DNA of 43,562 nt from assembly GCA_026712715.1 (NCBI GenBank), contig JAPOPW010000035.1, positions 1 through 43,562 of the forward strand. Direction: 5' to 3'. The notes beneath the pieces are model-generated. The model was not told the DNA's origin, did no database searches, and saw nothing but the letters and a program-made list of their open reading frames with translations. Both the position numbers and the translations under genes were made by a program. Origin of the DNA: Immundisolibacterales bacterium. GTDB lineage: Bacteria > Pseudomonadota > Gammaproteobacteria > HK1. This document shows, piece by piece, positions 18,701-28,187 of this stretch. The stretch's first letter is position 1, and every line of letters begins with the position of its first letter.

Positions 18701-19483
18701 CTAGTGGATGGTGGCGAGCTCTTCCTCGAGATCGGCCATCTGCGCCCCGCCGGCCATGAGCCGCCGGATGTCCTCGCCCCCGATCTCCTTGGCGACCCCA
18801 TTCCCGATCACCTGTCCGAGGCTGAGGAAGGTGTAGCGGTCCGCCACGAGCTGCGCGTGGACCTCGTTGTGGGTGATGAGAATGATCGCGATGTCGCCGC
18901 GGCTGCGGACGCGCTTGATGGTCTTCAGCACCTCGAGCTGCTGCTTCTGGCCGAGAGCGGACGTCGGTTCGTCGAGGATCAGCACGCGGGCTCCGAAGAA
19001 GATGGCCCGGGCGATCGCGAGGGTCTGCTTCTGTCCCCCGGACATCGTTCCCACGGCCTGCTCGGGGTCGGCGATGTTGATGCCGATCTTCGCCATCTCT
19101 TCGCGCGTGATTCGGTTCATCTCCGTCGTCTGCATGATTCCGAAGGGTCGGGTGCCCTTGGTGATCTCCCTTCCCATGAAGAAGTTTCGGGTCACCGAGG
19201 TCAGCGGATTGAGCGCGAGGTCCTGGTAGACGGTGCCGATTCCCGCATCGGAGGCGGCGAGCGGGTTCCGGAAGACGACGGGCCGTCCGTCGACGAGAAT
19301 CGTGCCGGAGGTCGGTTGGTGCACCCCGGCCAGCACCTTGATGAGCGTCGACTTTCCGGCCCCGTTGTCGCCGAGGAGAGCATGCACCTCGCCGGGATGG
19401 ACCTCTATCGAGACCCCATCGAGGGCGGTGAAGTTGCCGAAGCGCTTCACGATGTTCTCGAGCCGGATGAGCGGTTCGGACAC
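18701..19483 (-). CDS. Sugar ABC transporter ATP-binding protein (FrcA-like)
   Basis: This is a 260-residue single-domain ABC ATPase of the carbohydrate-uptake type that carries one nucleotide-binding domain (FrcA-like) and not the fused RbsA/XylG form. Walker A GDNGAGKST is at 38-46, the Q-loop is in TVYQDLALNP, signature MSGGQ is at 147-151, Walker B VLILDEP is at 167-173 and the H-loop is in ILITHNEVH. The protein looks intact. Its partner permease immediately upstream has lost its 5' two-thirds, and no sugar-binding protein is present. The gene may therefore be an orphan on the way to decay, or serve a permease encoded elsewhere. Confidence 0.88.
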   Translation of the reverse strand: MSEPLIRLENIVKRFGNFTALDGVSIEVHPGEVHALLGDNGAGKSTLIKVLAGVHQPTSGTILVDGRPVVFRNPLAASDAGIGTVYQDLALNPLTSVTRNFFMGREITKGTRPFGIMQTTEMNRITREEMAKIGINIADPEQAVGTMSGGQKQTLAIARAIFFGARVLILDEPTSALGQKQQLEVLKTIKRVRSRGDIAIILITHNEVHAQLVADRYTFLSLGQVIGNGVAKEIGGEDIRRLMAGGAQMADLEEELATIH

Positions 19484-19484
19484 G

Positions 19485-19820
19485 TCATATTCCCCCGGTG
19501 AACCGTTTTCGGATGGTCTCGTTGCTCAGGGCGGCGACGAGCAGCACCGTGCCGAGGAACGTCCGGTAGTAGGAACCGTCGATCCAGGAGATGTAGAACA
19601 CGGAGTTCTGCACGAGACCGAAGATGACCGCGCCGAAGACGACGCCGACGATCGACCCGAAACCGCCGGACAGGATCACGCCTCCCACGACCGAGGCGGC
19701 GATCGCCTCGAGCTCCTTCAGGTTCCCTTTCGCGGCGTCCGCCGTGTTCGTGTCGAACACCTGGGTCGCGGCGAAGATGGTGGCGCAGAACGCGGTGAAC
19801 ATGAACAGCGAAACCTTTTC
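19485..19820 (-). pseudogene. 5'-truncated sugar ABC permease (FrcC-like remnant)
   Basis: About 111 C-terminal codons of a BPD_transp_2-type sugar permease remain. They include LELEAIAASVVGG-like sequence (LKELEAIAASVVGGVILSGG) and end in the basic tail ETIRKRFTGGI. Family members have about 330 residues, so the first two-thirds is gone. Homology ends near 19820, and the icd upstream region begins directly. The stop is one base from the ATPase start, the normal operon spacing. This implies a deletion that joined the icd promoter region to the inside of an frcC-type gene. Confidence 0.8.
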
Positions 19821-19958
19821 ATGAGGCCAACCGCGTCGAGGGAGGCTCGGCCGGGCCTCGTTCCGGCTGTACCGGCAAGGCTGCGGGCGATATATTGCGC
19901 GGCTTCGTTTCTTCGGGGCCGCGGGCCTCGTTTCCAGGACCCACCAGAAGGGAGCGTC

Positions 19959-21203
<1,245 letters not shown>

Positions 21204-21405
21204 CCGAACGCGGCGACCGGACGGGCGGTCGGGTGCATGCGGCGCCACCGCCGATCCGGGAATCGCGCGCGGGCCGTCCCGCTCCCGAAGAGTTCGCGGG
21301 TCGGCATCGCTCGGCGGGAGTTCGCGCCACGGAGCGATTGCGGGGGCGGGTGTGCGGGAGCTACGATTGCCATGCCGAGTTCTATTGACGAAGGTGGATT
21401 CGATC

Positions 21406-22236
21406 ATGCGCCGGACCTCGACCCCCCGCGCCGCGGCCGCCGTGTTCGCCGTGGTGCTGGCGGCCGCTTCAACCGCCGGCTCGGGGCTGGAGCGCGAGCC
21501 GGGCGATCCGTTGGAATCCGTCAATCGGATGTCGCATCGTTTCAGTCTGGTCGTCGATCGGGTCCTGCTCGGACCGATTGCGCGCGGCTACGTGCGCGTG
21601 ACCCCGGCGCCCGTTCGTGCGGGAATAACCAATTTTATCGACAATATCACCTATCCCAATGTAATTCTGAATGATTTTCTCCAAGGTAAGTTCGAACAGG
21701 GACTGACCGATTCCATGCGCTTCGTCGTGAACACGACGTTCGGGCTCGTCGGATTCATCGATTTCGCCTCCGCCATCGGGCTCGAAAAGCACGACGAGGA
21801 CTTCGGCCAGACGCTCGCGGTCTGGGGCCTGAAGGAGGTCGCCTATCTCGAGCTGCCCGTCGTGGGTCCGAGCTCCGTACGCGACGTCTCGAACTTTCCG
21901 GTTGCGTGGCAGACCAGCCTCATCGCGCTGGCGGACCTCTCCGGCCTTGCCCTTCCGGTGGCAATCCTCGCGGCGGTGAATACCCGGGCGAACGTGAACG
22001 GACTGGTCGAGATGCGGGAGCGGGTCGCACTCGATTCCTACGTGTTCACCCGCGAGTCCTACCGGCGGCGGCGAAACCATCTGATACTGGACGGTGAGCT
22101 GTCCGATGAGGACGAGGATCTGTATTCCGGCCCGTATTCCGAGAGGGACCGCCGCCAGGAGCTCCTGCTGTCGGTTCTGCACGATCCGGGCGGGGCCGGG
22201 CTCGGCGGCCGCCGGCACGACCTCTTCCTTCGTTGA
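21406..22236 (+). CDS. mlaA: MlaA/VacJ-family outer-membrane lipid-asymmetry protein
   Basis: This 276-residue protein belongs to the MlaA family, which removes misplaced phospholipids from the outer leaflet and hands them to MlaC. Family segments visible are DPLESVNRMSHRFS, FIDNITYPNVILNDFLQGKF, FVVNTTFGLVGFIDFAS, DEDFGQTLAVWGL and LPVVGPSSVRD. The start is ATG 21406 with AAGGTGG upstream. The signal region AVFAVVLAAASTAGSGLE has no lipobox cysteine, although MlaA is normally a lipoprotein. No mlaBCDEF genes are nearby. A short AT-richer patch (21620-21690) lies inside the gene. Confidence 0.9.
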   Translation: MRRTSTPRAAAAVFAVVLAAASTAGSGLEREPGDPLESVNRMSHRFSLVVDRVLLGPIARGYVRVTPAPVRAGITNFIDNITYPNVILNDFLQGKFEQGLTDSMRFVVNTTFGLVGFIDFASAIGLEKHDEDFGQTLAVWGLKEVAYLELPVVGPSSVRDVSNFPVAWQTSLIALADLSGLALPVAILAAVNTRANVNGLVEMRERVALDSYVFTRESYRRRRNHLILDGELSDEDEDLYSGPYSERDRRQELLLSVLHDPGGAGLGGRRHDLFLR

Positions 22237-22281
22237 CCGCGTGCGTTTCGTGCAGCAGTCTGCGCGGTAGCTCCTGAAGCG

Positions 22282-22548
22282 ATGGAGCCCGAATCCCTCG
22301 AGCGCTTCGGCCTCCGGCTCTCGTTCCACCCCTTCAGCCAGGACGACTGTCTCGCGATCGTTCGTCACCGGGTGGCGGCGCTCGACGATTCCGGGAACGG
22401 AATCGGGAACCGCGGCGCGGCGCAATGGGAGACGGGGCGCGCCCGGGCGCTCCGGTGGGCGCTTGACCGCGGGTCACGGGGCGGACGGAGAGCCTGCCGG
22501 TTCGCCCGGGACCGGGCGAGGCGCCGGTGGCTCGACGAGACGGATTGA
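22282..22548 (+). pseudogene. C-terminal remnant of a DUF815 AAA+ ATPase
   Basis: This is an 88-residue frame whose sequence (RFGLRLSFHPFSQDDCLAIVRH, then ARALRWALDRGSRGGRRACRFARD) looks like the C-terminal 90 residues of the DUF815 ATP-binding family. The Walker motifs, which should lie about 150-200 residues earlier, are absent. Upstream the frame soon loses resemblance to the family, and mlaA ends 45 bases before. The stop TGA overlaps the ATG of the phosphorylase gene. It could be a translated leader that couples expression of the next gene, but decay of a full-length gene is the simplest reading. Confidence 0.6.
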
Positions 22549-23288
22549 TGCCGGCCGCCGCGGTCATCGGTGGCACGGGGCTCGAGTCATACCCGGGGCT
22601 CGTGGTCACCGGCGAGCGGCGCATGACCACCGTCTTCGGGGATCCCTCCGCCCCCCTCGTGTTCGGCGAGATCGGCGGGCACGGCGTCGTGTTTCTCTCG
22701 CGCCACGGTCCGGACCACGACATCGCTCCCCATCGGATCAACTACCGCGCCAACATCCGGGCGCTCCGCGACGCCGGAGTCGAGCGGATCTTCGCGGTGG
22801 CCGCGGTCGGGGGGATCGCGCCCGGCCTCGATTCCTCCGACATCGTGGTCCCGCACCAGATCGTCGACTACACGATGTCCCGGGCCGGTACGTTCTTCGA
22901 CGAGGGCCGTGTCGTCCACGTCGACATGACTCATCCGTACACGCCGGCGCTTCGCGAGCGGCTGCTGCGCGGGGCGGAAGCGGCCGGGGTCGCGGTGCAC
23001 GACGGGGGCGTCTACGGAGTCACGGAGGGGCCGCGCTTCGAGACCGCGGCGGAGATCGATCGCATGGAACGCGACGGCTGCACGCTGGTCGGCATGACCG
23101 CGATGCCCGAGGCGGCTCTCGCCCGCGAGCTCGGCATGGAGTACGCCGCCTGCGCGGTCGTTGCCAATCCGGCCGCCGGTCGCGGCGCGGCGGAGATCAC
23201 TCTGGAGGAGATCTACGCGAACCTCGAGCGCGGCATGGAGGGCGTGCGGCGGGTCCTCGCGGCGGGGCTCGCGGCGGGTCCGGGCTGA
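22548..23288 (+). CDS. S-methyl-5'-thioinosine phosphorylase
   Basis: This is a 246-residue PNP/MTAP-family nucleoside phosphorylase. Motifs are AVIGGTGLESYPG (phosphate loop), SRHGPDHDIAPHRINYRAN, VAAVGGI, VYGVTEGPRFETAAE and MTAMPEAALARELGMEYA. The segments IVVPHQIVDYT and the placement beside csiV and mfd match the Pseudomonas-type methylthioinosine phosphorylase used in purine/methionine salvage. Substrate preference (methylthioinosine over methylthioadenosine) is inferred from this group resemblance. The ATG overlaps the preceding stop. Confidence 0.85.
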   Translation: MPAAAVIGGTGLESYPGLVVTGERRMTTVFGDPSAPLVFGEIGGHGVVFLSRHGPDHDIAPHRINYRANIRALRDAGVERIFAVAAVGGIAPGLDSSDIVVPHQIVDYTMSRAGTFFDEGRVVHVDMTHPYTPALRERLLRGAEAAGVAVHDGGVYGVTEGPRFETAAEIDRMERDGCTLVGMTAMPEAALARELGMEYAACAVVANPAAGRGAAEITLEEIYANLERGMEGVRRVLAAGLAAGPG

Positions 23289-23409
23289 ACCGAGGGCTGA
23301 ACCGGGGGGCCGATCCGTGCATCCCGGCCCGATTCGTCCCAGCGGCACGAATACCCGGAACCCGCGACCGGCGCGATCCGAAGGGTACCGGAGGCGGGCG
23401 GGGTTCGCG

Positions 23410-24423
23410 TCAGCCCAGCCGCTTCGCGAGCACCAGGATCCCGAAGAGCGGATGGTCGACGTAGTGCAGTGCGCCTGCGTCCAGGCGCAGGTTCCGGACC
23501 AGTCGCACCACCCGAAGCCGCTCGCCTGCGGCCGGTTTCACCTCGGTTTCCGGCGCGACCTCCCTCGCGACCGTCGCGACCGCGCTCCCGGCGGAGCGGA
23601 GGTCCCGGCCGGAATCGGGTGCCGCCGTGTCCGGGCCCGGCCCCCCGCGTGGTACTTGCGGCGTACCGGCGCGGTCGTTCGGACGATCGGCGGGCCCGGC
23701 TTCGTCCGCGACCCGCTGTCTCCAGCCTTCGATGTCGCCGAATGAGATGTCGACATCCATGTGCAGGAACCGGCGCCGCCAGAGGCGCACGGTGCCGTCG
23801 ATACCCTGACCGGCGGAACCGTCGAAGCGTCCGCCCGTCGCGAAGCTCCGGGGGGCGCTCAGATGCACCGCGGGCGCGTCCCGTTTCGTGAACCCCGGCT
23901 GCAGCCATCCGACGTGGAGCAGGATCCCGTAGTCGCCCGCGCGTTCGAGACGACTCACCGCGTTCCCGAGGCCGAGCCCCGAGGCGGAGAGCGTCCGGAA
24001 CGCGTGCCGGCGTGACGACCCTCCCGCGCCGGTGCCGGGACTCGAGCCGACGAGCAGCTCGACCGTGTTCCCCGCAAGGGGCGGTGGCCCCTCCTCACGC
24101 CAGTTGCCCCGCTGCCATCCCGCTTCGTCGTCCTGGGCGAAGACCACGACCTCGACCTGGTACCAGGAAGTGTCCGCACGCGTGGCGGAGAGAGGAGCGA
24201 GCAGGGCAAGGGCCCCGAGCACGGCAAGGACGGCTTCGAGACCCACTCGACGAATCCACGCGCCGGGAGTTGCCCGGAACGTCCATGTGCCGCCCTTCGC
24301 CCGCCGCGCCCACGCGCCGGGTTTCACCCGCCGCGCCCACGCGCCGGGAGTTGCCCGCCACGTCCATGTGCCGCCCTTCGGCCGCCGCGTCCACGCGCCG
24401 GGTTTCACCCGCCGCGTCTTCAT
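23410..24423 (-). CDS. csiV: CsiV-like periplasmic protein with N-terminal nonapeptide repeats
   Basis: This 337-residue protein has the CsiV opening WYQVEVVVFAQDDEAG after the signal sequence and the C-terminal (VRLVRNLRLDAGALHYVDHPLFGILVLA) typical of this family. CsiV proteins are periplasmic peptidoglycan-associated proteins that affect cell shape and division. The ATG overlaps the mfd stop (ATGA), which fixes the start. Uniquely, residues 4-57 are six tandem 9-residue repeats (RRVKPGAWT, RRPKGGTWT, WRATPGAWA and so on) placed before the hydrophobic signal core (AVLAVLGALALLAPLSATRA). A low-complexity Pro/Gly/Asp linker lies at about residues 235-275. It is translationally coupled downstream of mfd. 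Confidence 0.8.
   Translation of the reverse strand: MKTRRVKPGAWTRRPKGGTWTWRATPGAWARRVKPGAWARRAKGGTWTFRATPGAWIRRVGLEAVLAVLGALALLAPLSATRADTSWYQVEVVVFAQDDEAGWQRGNWREEGPPPLAGNTVELLVGSSPGTGAGGSSRRHAFRTLSASGLGLGNAVSRLERAGDYGILLHVGWLQPGFTKRDAPAVHLSAPRSFATGGRFDGSAGQGIDGTVRLWRRRFLHMDVDISFGDIEGWRQRVADEAGPADRPNDRAGTPQVPRGGPGPDTAAPDSGRDLRSAGSAVATVAREVAPETEVKPAAGERLRVVRLVRNLRLDAGALHYVDHPLFGILVLAKRLG
24256..24417. repeat. Six tandem 27-bp repeats inside csiV
   Basis: The six units start at 24256, 24283, 24310, 24337, 24364 and 24391. They fall into an 81-base higher-order unit present twice: units 1-3 match units 4-6 with few changes. Three unit types (CCACGCGCCGGGAGTTG..., CCATGTGCCGCCCTTCG..., CCACGCGCCGGGTTTCA...) alternate. 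The period is a multiple of three, so copy-number change keeps the csiV frame. There are no spacers, so this is not a CRISPR array. Confidence 0.9.
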
Positions 24424-27400
24424 GCCGCCTCCCGGGACGCGCCGAGTTCCGCGACCAGATGGTCGACCGCGTCGAGCCGTGCCCGCAGATCGGGGAGCTC
24501 CCACCGCACCCTGATCCGGCGCTCCCCGTCGAGCCGGAAGCGGTGCGGATGCGACTGCAGCAGTGCCACCACCCGTGCGGGATCGACGGCCGCGGCCTCG
24601 CCGAAGGTCACCCGGCCTCCCCCCGTCCCGAGATCGATCTTGCGGATACCGAGGGGGGCGGCGCGCAGCTTTCGCGCCGTGATGAGAAGAAGGGTCTTCG
24701 CCGCCGCGGGAAGCGGACCGAAGCGATCGATCATCTCGACCTCCAGCTCGCGCAGCCCGGCCTCGCTCTCCTCGGCCGCGATCCGCTTGTACATGATGAG
24801 TCGTGCGTGCACGTCGGGGAGATAATCTTCCGGGATGAGCGCTGGAACGTGCAGGTCGACTTCCGATCCGTGGTCGAGGGGACGGTCGAGGACGGGGTCG
24901 CGCCCGGCACGCAGGTCCATGACGGCGCGCTCCAGCATCTGTGTGTACAACGCATACCCGATCGCCTCGATCTGGCCGCTCTGGTCTTCACCGAGCAGCT
25001 CTCCCGCGCCGCGGATCTCGAGATCGTGCATCGCCAGGCTGAATCCGATCCCGAGGTCGTCCAGCGACTCGATCGCCTCCATCCTTTTCGCCGCGTCCGG
25101 GGTCATCGAGCGGCGGTCCGCGGCGAACAGGTAGGCGTAGGCGCGCTGATGGGATCGGCCGACCCGGCCTCGGAGCTGGTGGAGCTGGGCGAGGCCGAAG
25201 CGATCCGCGCGATTGATGATGATGGTGTTCGCGGTCGGCACGTCGATTCCGGACTCGATGATGGTGGTGCACACGAGCACGTTGAACCGTCGATGGTAGA
25301 AGTCGAGCATCGCCTGTTCGAGGTCCCGCTCGCGCATCTGGCCGTGCGCGACCCGGACCTTGGCTTCAGGGACGATGGCCTCGACCTTGTCCGCGACCTC
25401 CTCGATGTCCTCCACGCGATTGTGCACGAAGTAGACCTGTCCGCCACGCCGGATCTCGCGCAGGACCGATTCGCGGATGATCTCGGGCCGCCACTGTCCG
25501 ACGAAGGTCCGAATCGAGAGGCGCCGCTCCGGCGGGGTGCCGATGAGCGAGAGGTCGCGAAGCGACGAAAGCGCCATGTTCAGGGTGCGCGGAATCGGGG
25601 TAGCGGTCAGGGTGAGCACGTCGACCTCCGCTCGCAGGGTCTTCAACCGCTCTTTGTGACGCACGCCGAAACGATGCTCCTCGTCGACGATCACCAGCCC
25701 GAGCCGCTTGAACCGGACGTCGTCCTGAAGCAGGCGGTGGGTTCCGATCACGATTTCGATCCGCCCCTCGGCGAGGGAGCGGGTGATCTCTTCGCGGTCG
25801 CGTTTCGACCTGAACCGGGAGAGCTGTTCGATGCGTACCGGCCAATCGGCGAAGCGATCGGTGAACGTCTGGTAGTGCTGCTGCGCGAGGAGGGTGGTCG
25901 GCACCAGGATCGCGACCTGCCAGCCCTCCATCGCGGCCGCGAACGCGGCCCGCATCGCAACCTCCGTCTTGCCGAATCCGACGTCCCCGCAAACGAGCCG
26001 GTCCATCGGGCGTTCGCTGCGCAGGTCTTCGAGGGTGGCGACGATCGCGGCTGCCTGATCCGGAGTCTCCTCGAAGGGAAATCCCTCGGCGAACGCGGCG
26101 TACTGCCCGTCGTCGAACGCGATTTCGTTCCCGGACCGCGCGGCGCGCCGCGCCTGGACCTCCAGGAGCTCGGCCGCGACGTCGCGCACCCGCTCGGCCG
26201 CCGCCTTGCGCGCCTTCTGCCATTGCTGGCTGCCGAGCTTGTGCAGCGGAGCGTGCTCGGCGCCCGCGTAGCGCGAGACGAGGTGCAGCGACAGCACCGG
26301 CACGTAGAGCTGATCGCGATCCGCATACTCGATGTTCAGGTACTCGCCGGTCACGCCGGCCGCGGTCAGGGTCGCGAGCCCCCGGTACCGTCCCACGCCG
26401 TAGTGTTCGTGCACCACCGGATCGCCGGCCGCGAGCTCGGTGAGGTCGCGAATGACGCTCTCCGCATCCCGCGCCCGCGCCCGCCGCCGCCGCCGAGTCG
26501 CGGCCCGGGGTCCGAAGAGTAGCGCCTCGGGCAGGAGGGCGATGGCCGGATCGTCGAGAATCGCCCCGGACTCGACCTGCGAGAGGACGATTCCGAACCG
26601 CTTCTCGTCCGGGTCGTGCACGAACTCGGCCCAGTCCGTGGCCCGGTGGGGATTGAGGTCGTGGCGGCGCAGGGTCTCCAACAGGGTCTCCTGCCGGCCC
26701 GGAGACTCGACGAGGAGCAGGATCCGGCCCGCGAACCGTTCGCGGAACCCCTTGAACAGAACGAAGGGATCGGATGCGCGGGCGTCGGCGGGGAGGGAGG
26801 GGGCGGTGGCGGTCCCGAACTCGACCCGTCCGCGGGCGAGCGCATGGACGGACGCCGGGGCGGGCGCCGGGGACGGCTCGTGCCCCGACGCGGCTAAGAC
26901 CGGCTTCGGGCTCGAACCGTCGCCCGCGCCGTCGGGTCCGGGAGGCGCCCGGTCGCCCGGACCCGGGTCCGCGGGATCCTCGTGGATGATCGCCCGCGGG
27001 TACGCGGCAATCGAGCCCCCGAGCTCGTCCGGCGCAAGGTAGAGCTCCCCGGGAGCGAGGACCGGGCGCTCGCTGTCGTGCCGCCGTTGCTCGTGCCGCT
27101 CGGCGGTGTCGCGCCAGAATGCATCCGCCTGCGCGCGCACCCGGGGCAGCTCGATGACGAGCACCGAATCGGGCAGGTAGTCGAACAGGGTCCCGGTCCC
27201 GTCGAAGAACAGCGGCAGCCAGTACTCGATTCCGGCCGGGGAGAAGCCCTCGCTCACGTCGCGGTAGACCGGGCACGCGTTCGGGTTGCCTTCGAAACGG
27301 GCTCGCCAGGCGGCGCGGAAGCGGCCGATCGCCTGCGCGTCGAGCGGGAATTCGCGGGCCGGAAGCAGGCGGATGGCGTCCGCGCGCTCGAGCGAGCGCT

Positions 27401-28142
27401 GCGACTCCGGCTCGAAGGTGCGGATCGTGTCGATCTCCGCGTCGAAGAGATCGATGCGGTACGGCCGCTCGGCGCCGGCCGGGAACAGGTCGAGGAGCGA
27501 GCCCCGCACCGCGAACTCGCCGTGCTCCATCACCTGGCTGACGCAGCGATAGCCTCCGAGATCGAGCCGTCTTCTGGTCTCCTCGATCTCCAACCGGTCG
27601 CCCACCGCGAGCTGCAGGCTGTTGCCTTCCACGAACCCCCGCGGAGCGACCCTTCCCATGAGGGTGGCGGCGGTGGCGATGAGGATGCCGCGGCGTGAGC
27701 CGGGCAGCGCATTGAGGGTGGCGAGCCGCTCGGAGACGATGTCCTGGTGGGGAGAAAGGGCATCGTAGGGGAGGGTCTCCCAGTCCGGGAGGTGGAGGAG
27801 CGGAACGGGTGGCTCCACCGCCCGGGGAGAGGAGGGCGGCGCCGGCTCGTCCCGCCCGCCCGGAGACCGGGCGGGCGCCGGAGCACCGCCACCGCCGCGC
27901 GCCGCGCCCCCGTCGGTACCCACCCCGGTGCCCGGTTCGCCGCGCCCGGCGAAGAACGCGATCTCGCCGCGAAGGGCATCCGCCACCGCCGCATCGGGGG
28001 CGACGACGAGGGTCAGGCCGGAGAAATCGCGGGCGGCCGACGCGATGGCGAGCGATCGGCTCGAGCCCTTGAGCCCCTCCCAATGTACGCGGTCGCCGGA
28101 GCGGCGTGGAAGCAGGGGCCGCAGCGGGCTCAGTCGGTGCAC
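24420..28142 (-). CDS. mfd: Transcription-repair coupling factor
   Basis: The 1240-residue Mfd displaces stalled RNA polymerase and recruits UvrA. The UvrB-like N-terminal module (LPDWETLPYDALSPHQDIVSERL), RNA-polymerase-interacting domain (VVHEHYGVGRYRGLATL), Walker A GDVGFGKTE near residue 717, DEEH box, PIPRTLNMA and the TRG motif region are all present. It is about 90 residues longer than usual because of two low-complexity Pro/Gly/Ala insertions, at residues 68-110 and around 385-445. It starts with GTG at 28142. The stop overlaps the csiV start. Synteny with csiV and the thioinosine phosphorylase matches pseudomonads. Confidence 0.95.
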   Translation of the reverse strand: MHRLSPLRPLLPRRSGDRVHWEGLKGSSRSLAIASAARDFSGLTLVVAPDAAVADALRGEIAFFAGRGEPGTGVGTDGGAARGGGGAPAPARSPGGRDEPAPPSSPRAVEPPVPLLHLPDWETLPYDALSPHQDIVSERLATLNALPGSRRGILIATAATLMGRVAPRGFVEGNSLQLAVGDRLEIEETRRRLDLGGYRCVSQVMEHGEFAVRGSLLDLFPAGAERPYRIDLFDAEIDTIRTFEPESQRSLERADAIRLLPAREFPLDAQAIGRFRAAWRARFEGNPNACPVYRDVSEGFSPAGIEYWLPLFFDGTGTLFDYLPDSVLVIELPRVRAQADAFWRDTAERHEQRRHDSERPVLAPGELYLAPDELGGSIAAYPRAIIHEDPADPGPGDRAPPGPDGAGDGSSPKPVLAASGHEPSPAPAPASVHALARGRVEFGTATAPSLPADARASDPFVLFKGFRERFAGRILLLVESPGRQETLLETLRRHDLNPHRATDWAEFVHDPDEKRFGIVLSQVESGAILDDPAIALLPEALLFGPRAATRRRRRARARDAESVIRDLTELAAGDPVVHEHYGVGRYRGLATLTAAGVTGEYLNIEYADRDQLYVPVLSLHLVSRYAGAEHAPLHKLGSQQWQKARKAAAERVRDVAAELLEVQARRAARSGNEIAFDDGQYAAFAEGFPFEETPDQAAAIVATLEDLRSERPMDRLVCGDVGFGKTEVAMRAAFAAAMEGWQVAILVPTTLLAQQHYQTFTDRFADWPVRIEQLSRFRSKRDREEITRSLAEGRIEIVIGTHRLLQDDVRFKRLGLVIVDEEHRFGVRHKERLKTLRAEVDVLTLTATPIPRTLNMALSSLRDLSLIGTPPERRLSIRTFVGQWRPEIIRESVLREIRRGGQVYFVHNRVEDIEEVADKVEAIVPEAKVRVAHGQMRERDLEQAMLDFYHRRFNVLVCTTIIESGIDVPTANTIIINRADRFGLAQLHQLRGRVGRSHQRAYAYLFAADRRSMTPDAAKRMEAIESLDDLGIGFSLAMHDLEIRGAGELLGEDQSGQIEAIGYALYTQMLERAVMDLRAGRDPVLDRPLDHGSEVDLHVPALIPEDYLPDVHARLIMYKRIAAEESEAGLRELEVEMIDRFGPLPAAAKTLLLITARKLRAAPLGIRKIDLGTGGGRVTFGEAAAVDPARVVALLQSHPHRFRLDGERRIRVRWELPDLRARLDAVDHLVAELGASREAA

Positions 28143-28187
28143 GGCAGCATCGCGAGGGGCAGGACGGATCGTCCGCGGCGGATTCTA

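Noticed and set aside
24256..24417. Tandem repeats considered as a CRISPR array
   Set aside because: The units are contiguous 27-mers with no spacers and keep the csiV frame.
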